In this document: positions 41,941 through 51,264 of the stretch, one piece after another
Numbering within the stretch: the first letter of the stretch is position 1
Layout: every line of letters starts with the position of its first letter
Assembly (NCBI GenBank): GCA_018644665.1
Contig: JABGQA010000118.1
Span: forward strand, 62,001-126,000
DNA from: Candidatus Poribacteria bacterium
GTDB lineage: Bacteria > Poribacteria > WGA-4E > GCA-2687025
Length of the DNA: 64,000 bases
Reading direction: 5' to 3'
Program-made: the position numbers and the translations under genes
The notes under the pieces: model-generated
Database searches by the model: none
Seen by the model: only the letters and a program-made list of their open reading frames with translations
Told to the model about the DNA's origin: nothing

Positions 41941-44900
41941 CTACAGTTCGGCGACGAGTTCCAGGTCGAACCGGTGTTCGGTCGGGCGATCTCGCGTGGC
42001 GAGCATGCGGTAGTTCAGCCGGAAGGTGAGGTCGGTGAAGCTGCGAACTCGGTAGTCGGCGCGCGCGGTGACCTCGTGGCTGAAGCCGGGGTAGAAGCGG
42101 AAGCCGGACAGCGCGGGAAGCTCGCCCTCGCTCGAGCCGTCTCCAAGCCGGTACGTTACGTCCGCGCGACCGCGGCCAACCGCAAGCCACGACCCCAGGA
42201 ACTCGACGGCGTCGACCGCGGTCCGTCCAACAGTAGGCGTGCCCGCAAGTTCCTCGGCCGTCTCGCGTTCACGGTTCAGCCGCAAGCCGGCAGTGAACTG
42301 CGCTCCTATCCGAAGCCGCGCGGTGACGGCCTGCTCCTGCTCATCACGTGTGAGGTTGGAGATGAACGCATCCGTGGTAGGGCCCGGCTGCGTCGGGTCC
42401 GGCGACGGCCCGGGCCGCAACGTCTCAGCGGACGCGCGAAGCTCGCGGGACCACTCGAACGACCACCGCTCGCCCGGCGCCCATCGGAGCCGCAGCCGAT
42501 CCATGTCCGAGTCGAAGCGGCGGTGCAGGTTATTGACGCGCCGGTTTACGGTGCGACGCTCCGTGCGCTCGACATCCGCCGAGACGGCGCGCGCCGGGTT
42601 CGCGTTAAGCCGGTATTGGACGAGTTGCCGTCCGAAGACGGTCCCGTCCGAGAGCAGACCCCTGAGCGCGACCAGGTCTCCCAGTGCCGCGTCTTCCTGC
42701 TCCTCGGTGACATTCCATCGGACCTCGCACGTAAACGCAGCGAGCGCCTTCAGGGCAGCGGACTCGGGCGGCGGCGCCTCCGCTTCCTCGCCACCCACGG
42801 GTCGCGTCCGTGAAGCCGGCGCGAGGAGACGCGACGGGTCTATGCGGGCGCGGAACTGTCCCTCAAGGGCGGTGACGGGCGTATCCCCAACGGTGCGGAT
42901 CACGCGCACGTACTCGCCCTCGTCGCGATCCTCCACGTAGTGGAACTCGTCGATCTTCACATAGGCGCCCTGGCCGGGCTTCAACTGCACGGCCGCCTCG
43001 TCGATCAGCACGACGTTCGTGTAGATCTCCTCACGACGGCTGGCAAGCCGCTTGTCCAGCGCGTAGCGCGCCCCCAGGTCCAGCGCCCGCCGTAGCGGCG
43101 TGATGCCCGCCTCGAGGCTCGCGATGTTGGAGGTAACGCCCTCTCCGTCGGCGTTGCGCAGTCGTTCGAGTTGACGGCGGGCGAAGGTCGTCGTCACGTC
43201 GGCCCACGGCGCCGGACGAGTCGTCACGTCGACCGCCGTCGTTCGCGCGCGGCTCGTGCCTTCCCACCCTCCGAACCCGATCGCCAGGTCCTCCGTTGCG
43301 AAGACCGGTTCGCGCGTCGACTCGTCCTCCCGCTCCAACCGCAGCGCCGCGGACGCCTGTGCCCCGAGCGATGTTTCCAACGCGTAGGCCTGGGTATTCT
43401 GCCGCCGGTTCCTGTTCGCGCCGTCCGCCACGTCGAGGTCCTCGGCCGCGAACCGTCGGTACGAGTACCGCCCTGTGAGGGAACGCCAGGTGTACGCGGT
43501 CTCGACGGTGTCGTCGGACTTGAGGAAGTCGCCACGGCCGCCCGTCGTGACGCGCGTGTCCCGCCGTCGGCCACGCAGGGAGGGCAGCGCGGAGGGCGTC
43601 CACGCAACCGACGCGCCGACGTTCCGGTTCTCCGAGTCGCGCGCGTCGTCCACGAAGCCCTCTGTGGTGATCCCCGCGGTGGCGGTCGCCGAGAGCGCCG
43701 TGTGCGGCGCCAGCGCGGCCTCGACTTCGTAACTCCCCTCCGCGGGGCGCTCCGCGTCCTCGGCGGCTGCGTACCCGGTGCCGAGAAGCGCGTCACCGTA
43801 CCCGTCGTCCGCGAAGCTGTCGGAGTAGTCTACGCGGGTGCGCCCGCGACCGGAGCCGCCAATCGGTTCATACGACGCGTCGAAGTACCGTCCGCGAACG
43901 TCGAGTCTCCCCGCTCGTCCGTCCATCTGACCTGCGAGACGCCAGGCGACGCCCTCGTCGACGCTCGCGTTCGCGGCGTATGTGTTCCCGTGCAGCCTAT
44001 GGAATGCGATCTCGCCGCCAACCGTCGCGCCCGAAGCTGGCGAGAGAAGCGTGTCTAGGCCGAACACCTCGCGCCGCAACGGCGCTGTCAGCGCTCGGCC
44101 ATCCTCGGTCTGCGTGACCCCCGCGCGCAGCAGCCCGATGTCGCTTTCCGACAGAGGAGCGAACGCGCGCGAGATGTCGTCCGATTCCGTGGCATACGAC
44201 ACGCCTACCTCACCCAACGAATCCAGCAGATTCACGCCGCCGCGGACCGCGTACAAGTTCCGCTGCCAGCCCTCGTTCTCGGGGATGTAGTCGAAGTCGA
44301 CGCGGACGATGTCGTTCCGCGTGATAAGATGTTGCGCCGTGAACTCCACGACCGGGTCGCCGTACTCGCGGATGACGTAGTCGGAGCCTTCACCGCGGGT
44401 CATGCGGACGCCGTTCAGCCACACCGTTTCGCTACCCGCGACCATCGCGACGAATCTCCCCGCCGCCGTCACGCGGTACTCGCTCTGCCCCTCGACGCCG
44501 ACCATGCGCTCGCTCGCCGAGAAGCCTTTGGGCAGCGCGACGACGACCTGTACCGACCCAAGGTCCGAGCGTCCCGACGCCCGCATGCCCTGCATCGCTC
44601 TGTTGAAGAGCACGAGCTCGGGGCCCTCCAAACCGGCCTCGTCGTCGCCGAGGGCCGCGGACACGCCGTGCCCCTCGATGCGGATGAGGACCTGGTCCAG
44701 TCTGCTGAGGTCCGCCGTCGTGCCTTCGGGTTGGATCGGGAGCTGTTGGTCGGACAACGCGGCCGAGACGCGCAGACCGGGGAGTATCTCGCCGTCCATC
44801 CGCAGTTGCAGGCTTTGGTCCGGCGCGAACGACCGGTTGTTCCCCGCGGACACACCGAACGTCTTCGAGCCGGTGACGTTCAGCAGACCGACATCGGGCG

Positions 44901-45375
44901 CGCCATGCTGGTCGGCGAACGGAGCCCGCGCGGCGCCCGGCTGGGGTGGCGCGTCGCCCGTGTCTTGCGCTGGATCGATGGCGAACAGGCCGAAGGTCGT
45001 GACACGATCCAGGCCTAGGTCGACGCGATCGTACCGCACCTCGACGGCCGTGCCGCGCGATAGCGGCGGCGTGAACTGAATCGTGTTCGCGCGGTAGTCG
45101 TATGCGTAGTCGACGCCGCGGACGAGCGGTACCTCGTCCGTCACGACGTCGATCGTGTTCTCAACGGGGAAGCTGTCTTCGAGCACGTAGAACGCGAGTT
45201 CGGCGTCCACCGGGAACGCGTAGACGCGATGGAAGAGCGAGTAGACGCGGGGCTCGGCGGGCGGGTCCAGTTCCGAAGCCACAACGGGAGTCGCGAGGGC
45301 AAGTGCGAACAGCGCCAACGCCAGCCATCGCCATGGGCCCGACGGCGGCCCACACGCGGGCGAACTGGTACGCAT
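41941..45375 (-). CDS. Very large exported outer-membrane beta-barrel-like protein
   Basis: 1144 residues with a signal peptide (RWLALALFALALATPVVA). No catalytic domain is recognisable. A block at about 165-240 reads GSKTFGVSAGNN, then DQSLQLRMDGEI, ALSDQQLPIQPEGTTADL and DQVLIRIEGHGVSAALGD. Blocks of this type occur in large surface proteins of the Fibrobacteres-Chlorobi-Bacteroidetes and related phyla, and faintly recall the SprA/Sov translocon. From about 350 to the end the chain is a long series of alternating amphipathic strands with acidic and aromatic turns (YSDSFADDGYGDAL, SYSYRRFAAEDLD-like), as in a large outer-membrane barrel. It ends DLELVAEL. It is divergent from the copper operon. 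Confidence 0.6.
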   Translation of the reverse strand: MRTSSPACGPPSGPWRWLALALFALALATPVVASELDPPAEPRVYSLFHRVYAFPVDAELAFYVLEDSFPVENTIDVVTDEVPLVRGVDYAYDYRANTIQFTPPLSRGTAVEVRYDRVDLGLDRVTTFGLFAIDPAQDTGDAPPQPGAARAPFADQHGAPDVGLLNVTGSKTFGVSAGNNRSFAPDQSLQLRMDGEILPGLRVSAALSDQQLPIQPEGTTADLSRLDQVLIRIEGHGVSAALGDDEAGLEGPELVLFNRAMQGMRASGRSDLGSVQVVVALPKGFSASERMVGVEGQSEYRVTAAGRFVAMVAGSETVWLNGVRMTRGEGSDYVIREYGDPVVEFTAQHLITRNDIVRVDFDYIPENEGWQRNLYAVRGGVNLLDSLGEVGVSYATESDDISRAFAPLSESDIGLLRAGVTQTEDGRALTAPLRREVFGLDTLLSPASGATVGGEIAFHRLHGNTYAANASVDEGVAWRLAGQMDGRAGRLDVRGRYFDASYEPIGGSGRGRTRVDYSDSFADDGYGDALLGTGYAAAEDAERPAEGSYEVEAALAPHTALSATATAGITTEGFVDDARDSENRNVGASVAWTPSALPSLRGRRRDTRVTTGGRGDFLKSDDTVETAYTWRSLTGRYSYRRFAAEDLDVADGANRNRRQNTQAYALETSLGAQASAALRLEREDESTREPVFATEDLAIGFGGWEGTSRARTTAVDVTTRPAPWADVTTTFARRQLERLRNADGEGVTSNIASLEAGITPLRRALDLGARYALDKRLASRREEIYTNVVLIDEAAVQLKPGQGAYVKIDEFHYVEDRDEGEYVRVIRTVGDTPVTALEGQFRARIDPSRLLAPASRTRPVGGEEAEAPPPESAALKALAAFTCEVRWNVTEEQEDAALGDLVALRGLLSDGTVFGRQLVQYRLNANPARAVSADVERTERRTVNRRVNNLHRRFDSDMDRLRLRWAPGERWSFEWSRELRASAETLRPGPSPDPTQPGPTTDAFISNLTRDEQEQAVTARLRIGAQFTAGLRLNRERETAEELAGTPTVGRTAVDAVEFLGSWLAVGRGRADVTYRLGDGSSEGELPALSGFRFYPGFSHEVTARADYRVRSFTDLTFRLNYRMLATRDRPTEHRFDLELVAEL

Positions 45376-45421
45376 CCTGCGTCGTCGCCGATGGTGTTGG
45401 ATGCCGCTATCCTATGTGTAC

Positions 45422-45430
45422 TGCTATGCT
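45422..45430 (+). promoter_or_regulatory. Candidate extended -10 in the divergent gap before the copper genes
   Basis: TGCTATGCT (TGn plus TATGCT) lies about 84 bases before the chaperone start. A TTGGAT at 45397-45402 is 22 bases upstream of the -10, longer than normal spacing, so its role is doubtful. No CueR or CsoR gene lies nearby. Confidence 0.3.
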
Positions 45431-45513
45431 CTGACAGAGTGTATCGCGTCCTCCCTGCAACGGCGAAAGGACGCTGGATGATGACCAGTTCCCGAACTCG
45501 CGGAGGGTATTCC

Positions 45514-45744
45514 ATGGCCGGCGGCGACACGCGAGCGGTGTTCCGGGCTCCCGACATTTCGTGCGACGGCTGCACCAACTCGATACGCGTCGAACTCGAG
45601 GACATGGACGGCGTTCGTTCAGTGCTGGGCGATCCCGAGGCGAAGTCCGTGCAGGTGGTGTACTCGGCTCCCGCAAGCGTCGACAGCATCAAAGCCGCGA
45701 TGGACGACATCGGGTTCCCGGTGGCGTCGGTAGAAGCTGGATGA
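45514..45744 (+). CDS. Copper chaperone-like heavy-metal-associated (HMA) domain protein
   Basis: 76 residues from the ATG preceded by GGAGG seven bases upstream; an ATG at 45478 with its own AAAGGA would add 12 residues and is a real alternative. The single ferredoxin-like HMA fold carries the metal site ISCDGCTNSI (CxxC = CDGC) and ends in IDDIGFPV-like DDIGFPVASV. CopZ-type proteins carry Cu(I) to the exporter. The copper ATPase starts four bases after its stop. Confidence 0.8.
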   Translation: MAGGDTRAVFRAPDISCDGCTNSIRVELEDMDGVRSVLGDPEAKSVQVVYSAPASVDSIKAAMDDIGFPVASVEAG

Positions 45745-45748
45745 ACTG

Positions 45749-48013
45749 ATGTCCGACCAGCCGGCCGCGATCACCGAAGCGCTCCCCATACTAGGGATGC
45801 ATTGCGCGAACTGCGCGAACACGATCCAGCGCACGCTGCTGCGCAAGGTCGAAGGCGTCGCGACGGCCGAAGTCAGTTACGCGCTGGAACGCGCCACCGT
45901 GACATACGACCCCGCCGTTTCGACGCGGGACGACATCACGGCAGCGATCCGTCGCGTTGGGTTCGATGTCGTAGAGACGGATGACGCGGCCGACGCCGAA
46001 GACGCCGAGGACGAGGCGCGCGCCCGTGAGTTGCGCGCGCAGACGCGTGCGTTGTTGGTCGGTGTGCTGTTCTCCGCGCCGCTGTTCGTATTCAGCATGT
46101 CGCGCGATTTCGGCCTCGTCGGCGCGTGGGCGCACGGCGCGTGGGCGTTGCCGTTCATGTGGGCGCTCGCGACCCCGGTGCAGTTCTACGTCGGCTGGGA
46201 CTTCTACGTGGGCGGCTACAAGTCGCTGCGCGGCGGTTCCTCGAACATGGATGTGCTCGTCGCGATGGGGTCGTCCGCGGCCTACGGATACAGTGTCTGG
46301 GTAACGGTCTCAGCGCTCCTGGGGGGCGCCCCGGCTCACGCGTACTTCGAAAGCGCAGCCGTCATCATCACGCTCATCCGCCTCGGCAAGCTGCTGGAGG
46401 CGCGTGCGAAGGGGCACGCGGGCGCAGCGATCAAGCGGCTGATGGGTCTGCGCCCCAGCACGGCGCGCGTCGTGCGCGACGACGCGGAGATCAACCTGCC
46501 AATCGACAATATCGTCGTCGGCGACCTCGTGGTCGTCCGGCCAGGCGAGCGTGTCGCTGTCGACGGGGTGGTCGCCGAGGGCGCGTCGGCCGTCGACGAG
46601 TCCATGCTCACGGGCGAGAGCTTGCCCGTCGACAAGGTCGTCGGCGACACGCTCGCGGGCGGCACACTCAACAAGAACGGCGCCCTCCGCGTCGAGACGT
46701 CGCGAGTGGGCAGGGATTCAACGCTCGCGCAGATAATCGGTCTTGTGCAGGACGCGCAGGCGAGTCGCGCCCCGATACAACGCCTTGCGGATCAGGTGGC
46801 CGCCGTGTTCGTGCCGATCGTCATCGGCATCGCCGTGGCGACGTTCGTGGTCTGGTGGGCGGTGGCCGACGCGGGCTTCACGCCGGCGTTCGTGAGGCTC
46901 GTCGCCGTGCTCGTGATCGCGTGCCCGTGCGCGCTCGGTTTGGCGACGCCCACAGCGATAGTCGTCGGCACGGGGAAGGGCGCGGAGAGCGGCATCCTCT
47001 TCAAGTCCGGCGCGGCCCTGGAACGCCTGCACGCCGTGGCCGCCATCATGCTGGATAAGACCGGTACCATCACGCGAGGCGAGCCGAGCGTGACAGAGGT
47101 TGTCCCCAACGACGGCTACACGCGGGACGATGTCCTTGGGCCGGCGGCGGCGGTGGAAAAGCTCAGCGAACACCCCCTGGGCGAGGCGATCGTGCGCGAG
47201 GCGGAGACGCATGGACTCGGTCTCGGCGTCGCCGGGGCCTTCGACGCGATCCCTGGCCGAGGCCTCACCGCCTCCGTAGACGGCGCGGCCGTTGTCGTGG
47301 GGAACGCGGCCCTCATGCGCGAGAAGGGCTTCGACCTCGGCGCGTTGGCGAAGGACGCCGAGGGCCTCGAACGCGCAGCGAACACCGTCATATGGGTCGC
47401 GAGGGATAGCCGGATCGTGGGCATTGTCGCCGTCGCGGATACCGTGCGAGAGGGATCGGCCGAAGCCATCGGCACGTTGAAAGGGCTTGGCGTGCGGGTC
47501 GGTATGCTTACCGGCGACAACGCCAACGCCGCTGCCGCGATCGCCGCGGAGGTCGGGGCGGACTTCGTGCGCGCGGAAGTGGCTCCGGGCGACAAGGCCG
47601 CGGAGGTGCGCCGACTGCAGGCAGAACAGACAGTGACGGCCATGGTGGGCGACGGGATCAACGACGCGCCTGCCCTCGCCCAGGCTGATGTCGGCATCGC
47701 CATTGGCACCGGCACGGATGTGGCGATGGAGGCCGCTGAGGTCACGCTCGTGAGCGCGGACCTGCGCGCGGTGCCTCGCGCTATCGCTCTCTCGCGGGCG
47801 GTGATGCGCACCATACGTCAGAACCTCTTCTGGGCGTTCGGCTACAACGTCGTCCTCATCCCTGTAGCCGCGGGAGTTCTCATGCTGGTTCCCGGCGCGC
47901 CAGCGTTCCTGCGCGAGCTCCACCCCATTCTCGCCGCGTTCGCGATGGCGTTTTCGTCCGTCTCGGTGGTCCTGAACAGCCTCCGACTCAGAGCCGTACG
48001 GATCGACGGATGA
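45749..48013 (+). CDS. copA: Cu(I)-exporting P1B-type ATPase
   Basis: 754 residues. It pumps Cu(I) out of the cytoplasm using ATP. One N-terminal HMA domain (MHCANCANTI, metal Cys pair near 19-22) is followed by two extra helices, the actuator TGES loop, the transmembrane metal site C392-P-C394 (IACPCALGLATP), phosphorylation site D436 (DKTGTIT), the SEHPLGEAIV nucleotide site and the GDGINDAPAL hinge. All are intact. The last codon overlaps the next start as ATGA (48010-48013), so expression of the PorV-like gene is coupled to it. Confidence 0.95.
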   Translation: MSDQPAAITEALPILGMHCANCANTIQRTLLRKVEGVATAEVSYALERATVTYDPAVSTRDDITAAIRRVGFDVVETDDAADAEDAEDEARARELRAQTRALLVGVLFSAPLFVFSMSRDFGLVGAWAHGAWALPFMWALATPVQFYVGWDFYVGGYKSLRGGSSNMDVLVAMGSSAAYGYSVWVTVSALLGGAPAHAYFESAAVIITLIRLGKLLEARAKGHAGAAIKRLMGLRPSTARVVRDDAEINLPIDNIVVGDLVVVRPGERVAVDGVVAEGASAVDESMLTGESLPVDKVVGDTLAGGTLNKNGALRVETSRVGRDSTLAQIIGLVQDAQASRAPIQRLADQVAAVFVPIVIGIAVATFVVWWAVADAGFTPAFVRLVAVLVIACPCALGLATPTAIVVGTGKGAESGILFKSGAALERLHAVAAIMLDKTGTITRGEPSVTEVVPNDGYTRDDVLGPAAAVEKLSEHPLGEAIVREAETHGLGLGVAGAFDAIPGRGLTASVDGAAVVVGNAALMREKGFDLGALAKDAEGLERAANTVIWVARDSRIVGIVAVADTVREGSAEAIGTLKGLGVRVGMLTGDNANAAAAIAAEVGADFVRAEVAPGDKAAEVRRLQAEQTVTAMVGDGINDAPALAQADVGIAIGTGTDVAMEAAEVTLVSADLRAVPRAIALSRAVMRTIRQNLFWAFGYNVVLIPVAAGVLMLVPGAPAFLRELHPILAAFAMAFSSVSVVLNSLRLRAVRIDG

Positions 48014-48957
48014 GTGCCGCGAGCGGCGACCTACCCAGCGCGCGCGTGTCCGTCATCTGCGTGCTCGCCCTCCTATGCGTCGCCGGTGGCGCCACGGGAG
48101 CGTTCCAGGATTCCTTCGCGAGCGCGCGCACCCTCGCCATCGGCGGCGCGGGAGTCGCCATTGTCAGCGACCCTGACAGCCTCGCGATCAACCCGGCAGG
48201 ACTGGCTGATGTCGGAGCGGACGGCAGGCGTCAAGCGCTGAGCGCCTCGTACGGCGGCCTATTCCTTGGGCTAAGCGACGGCCGTTCCATAACGCAGTCG
48301 TACGTTGGGTACGGCGTGGCTCCAGGCGCCGGCGCGGCTTGGAAGCACCTCGACGCCGGAGGCCTGTATTCCGAGGACAGAGTCGCCGTCGGCGCCGCGC
48401 GGCGGGTGGGGTCTGCGGGCAGGCTTGCGCTGGGGGCCGAGGCGGAACTCCTGACCTGGGACACGGCGCCGACTACGGGCGCCGCCGGGACGATTGTCGA
48501 GGACCTGGCGGGCCCGACGCGCCTCGGTGTGACCGTCGGGGCGATCTACACGTTGACTACCACGGAGGCCGTGCGAGTGCCGGTCGGCATCGCGCTGCAC
48601 CACATCAATCAACCGGATGTGGTGTCGGCAGCTTCTGTGGTCGAGGAACGGCTCCCGGTGCGGACGGTGTTCGGCATCGGCGCGGTGAGCGCGCGCGCGT
48701 TGTGGGCGTTCGACATCGCCCTCGAGCGCGAGGACGTGGATGTCCGCACGGGCGTCGAGTGGCAGGCCGTGCCGGGCTCCCTCTTCTTGCGCGGCGGCCT
48801 GCGCCTGGAGGGGCTTGCGCTCGGCGCCAACCTGACGTTCGGCGCGGGGGTCCGCGTCAGCGAGGCGGTTCGCGCGGACTACGCATTCTGGCTACCCCTC
48901 GTCGGGGTGTCCGAGACGCTCGGGAGCCACCGTGTCAGCATCGCGTATGCGTTCTGA
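48010..48957 (+). CDS. PorV/PorQ-like outer-membrane beta-barrel protein
   Basis: 315 residues; start overlaps the copA stop. A signal peptide (VSVICVLALLCVAGGATGA) leads into ARTLAIGGAGVAIVSDPDS and AINPAGLADV, the hallmark N-terminus of the PorV/PorQ/UPF0164 barrel family (related to FadL-type barrels). Alternating strands follow and the chain ends SIAYAF with the C-terminal Phe of outer-membrane proteins. In Bacteroidetes PorV is a shuttle of the type IX secretion system; here the job is not known. It is followed by, and overlaps, another barrel gene. Confidence 0.75.
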   Translation: MSAASGDLPSARVSVICVLALLCVAGGATGAFQDSFASARTLAIGGAGVAIVSDPDSLAINPAGLADVGADGRRQALSASYGGLFLGLSDGRSITQSYVGYGVAPGAGAAWKHLDAGGLYSEDRVAVGAARRVGSAGRLALGAEAELLTWDTAPTTGAAGTIVEDLAGPTRLGVTVGAIYTLTTTEAVRVPVGIALHHINQPDVVSAASVVEERLPVRTVFGIGAVSARALWAFDIALEREDVDVRTGVEWQAVPGSLFLRGGLRLEGLALGANLTFGAGVRVSEAVRADYAFWLPLVGVSETLGSHRVSIAYAF

Positions 48958-51256
48958 GCGGAGCCGTCGCCGTTCCGCCGCGTGCGGGGTGGCGGCGCTG
49001 CTTGCGATGCTTCCCGCGCTCGCGTGGTGCCAACTCACCGATCCTCTGGGAAACGAACTCCCGTTCGGTGGCGGCACGCCGCTGTACTCGTTCGACGCCT
49101 CGTATGAACTCCTTGGGGGCGAGTCGGGCGTCCGGCGCGAGAAGCAGTTCCGCGAGAAGACCGAAGGTCTCAACCATTATACGTTCGACATCCGCCGCCC
49201 GAACATCCGCCATCAGTTGACGATCGGCAACTTCGCATCGAAGTTCTCTTCGTTCGGCCTGAACAAGGAACTGTTCGACGCCATGCGCTGGACCATCACG
49301 GTACCGCGGGCTCGCGGTTCGGCCACAGGCCTCCTGGCCCGACTTACGAGCAACACTTTCGACGCCAACGGCAACCCGATCGAGGGTCAGGACATACGCA
49401 GCACCGGTGACTGGTTTCTGGCGGGGTTCCGCGCGGAGGCTAACCTGGGCGCGTGGTATCTGGAGGTGGGCGATGCCGAGGTCGCCGTCCCGCTTCCCCA
49501 GGTCGGCGTCAGCGTCGCCAACCGGTTCTTCACGAACTACGACCTCGCGAGAACGACGAACCCGTTCCAGGGCGTCACCATCGCCACGCCCCCAAGCGAG
49601 CTGCTGCTGCGATTCCGCGACGACTCACCCGAGGATGCATCCGGCGCCCGCGTGTACCGGGTGCGTGTGCTCATCGACGGTGAGGCCCGCTTCGACTTCG
49701 AGGCAGGAGCGGAACCCCCCGGGGTGCTCGACTTGCCCACGTCGAGTCGCGTATCGCCCGACGGTGGGTCACGCGTGGCGGACGCCGAGGCCTCCTTCAC
49801 CTACCGGTTCCCGCTGCTTGACGCGCAAGACATCGGTTCGGTCGAGTTCATCGTCGAGGTGTCTGGCGACTACCTCGCCGAACTCTCCGCGGATGGCACG
49901 TCTTTCACGCGACGACTACAAGCGAGCGGGAACGTGCGAGACGACTCGAACCGGCGCCTCGAGCGGTTCGTCTACGGCGAGTTGACCGACGAGACGACCT
50001 TCGGCTTCGATGTACAGACGACCCTGTGGGAGTTCGCGATAGAAGCCGAGAGGACCTGGTACACGCGTACGGTACAGTACCCGATATTCCAGGCGGCGCG
50101 GGAGCAGGACACCGTCGGCGCGTGGTTCGTCGACATCAACCGACGGTTCGGCCCTCTCTTCTGGCGCGGGGAATACACGCACCTCGACCCGTTCTTCACC
50201 GCATCCAACTTCGTGGACGACAATGACAACGACGATCCGTATCTCGACGCCCGTGAGCCGTCTGTGCCGTTCGCCGGCAGCGACAAGGATGACAGGGATC
50301 GCGACGGCATCAAGGATTGGGACGACGACTTCCTGCTCTTCGGGGCGGACCCGCCGCGGTTCGTGCTCGGCCTGAACCGCGAGTCCATCGACTTCAACAA
50401 CAACGGCGTGCCCGACAACCTCGAGGACGACGCCGACCCGAACTACCGCCTCGACTACGATGCCGGCACGAGCGGCTTCCACACGTACGCCATCTTCGAC
50501 GTGCCGGCAGCGCGAGGCCTGTCGCTCATACCGGGCTACTACGAGAAGAACGCGCTCACGACCGGAGCCAACGCGCAGGGCCTATATAACGTCGTCAGCT
50601 ACGAACCCGATCCGATTCCCGGCTTCGGCCGTGCCCGCGCGCGCTACACCCTGCGCCGCGCCCACGACCGCATCGCCGACAACATAGTCCGTAGCGGCCG
50701 CATCATCGAGGACGACCTGCGGCTCGGCGACTACCTGGGCAACATATTCACGGTGATCGTAGACTACGACAACGTCCCTGACCTGACCATCACGACCAAG
50801 TTCAAGTACGAGTACAACAACCTGTTCAACCTGCGCCGCAAGCTCGTCGACGCGCAACTGATCCACCAAGTGCGCTACCGGTATCAGGTGCGCGACGACC
50901 TGACGATATCGCCTGCATTCCGTAGCGACCGCGTGATCGCCTTCGCGACACCCTCCCGGTCGAGCGATGAGGAGAACTCCATCCGCAACGCGTTTCTGCT
51001 TACGCTTCGGCACAAGGTGGCAGAGGAGCTACAGTTGAGCGCGGGCGCGCAGTTCCTGACGTGGCGTGACTTCCGCGAATCCCGCAACGACTTCAACCGG
51101 CGCGTGGGCTTCCTCGAACTCGTACTCCAGGGTCAGGCGGCGGGGCAGCCGTTGGGTCTCATCGCGACCATGGACTTCGTGTCCCAGTCGTTCCTGCAGC
51201 CCGTCGGCGGCGACCTGCGCTCGACGAACATCACCGCCCGCCTGTTCATACGGTAG
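48932..51256 (+). CDS. Large outer-membrane protein with calcium-binding-like repeats
   Basis: 774 residues from a GTG with GGGAG five bases upstream, overlapping the preceding gene by 26 bases. A signal peptide (ACGVAALLAMLPALAWC) precedes a beta-rich chain with aromatic girdles (WFVDINRRFGPLFWRGEY) and a C-terminal FIR ending typical of barrels. Between about 430 and 510 there are two acidic loops, KDDRDRDGIKDWDDD and DFNNNGVPDNLEDDADPN, of the thrombospondin type 3/EF-like calcium pattern DxDxDG. I know no named family. Coupling to the PorV-like gene and to the giant surface protein suggests one outer-membrane complex. Confidence 0.65.
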   Translation: MSASRMRSERSRRRSAACGVAALLAMLPALAWCQLTDPLGNELPFGGGTPLYSFDASYELLGGESGVRREKQFREKTEGLNHYTFDIRRPNIRHQLTIGNFASKFSSFGLNKELFDAMRWTITVPRARGSATGLLARLTSNTFDANGNPIEGQDIRSTGDWFLAGFRAEANLGAWYLEVGDAEVAVPLPQVGVSVANRFFTNYDLARTTNPFQGVTIATPPSELLLRFRDDSPEDASGARVYRVRVLIDGEARFDFEAGAEPPGVLDLPTSSRVSPDGGSRVADAEASFTYRFPLLDAQDIGSVEFIVEVSGDYLAELSADGTSFTRRLQASGNVRDDSNRRLERFVYGELTDETTFGFDVQTTLWEFAIEAERTWYTRTVQYPIFQAAREQDTVGAWFVDINRRFGPLFWRGEYTHLDPFFTASNFVDDNDNDDPYLDAREPSVPFAGSDKDDRDRDGIKDWDDDFLLFGADPPRFVLGLNRESIDFNNNGVPDNLEDDADPNYRLDYDAGTSGFHTYAIFDVPAARGLSLIPGYYEKNALTTGANAQGLYNVVSYEPDPIPGFGRARARYTLRRAHDRIADNIVRSGRIIEDDLRLGDYLGNIFTVIVDYDNVPDLTITTKFKYEYNNLFNLRRKLVDAQLIHQVRYRYQVRDDLTISPAFRSDRVIAFATPSRSSDEENSIRNAFLLTLRHKVAEELQLSAGAQFLTWRDFRESRNDFNRRVGFLELVLQGQAAGQPLGLIATMDFVSQSFLQPVGGDLRSTNITARLFIR

Positions 51257-51264
51257 GACGCGAG

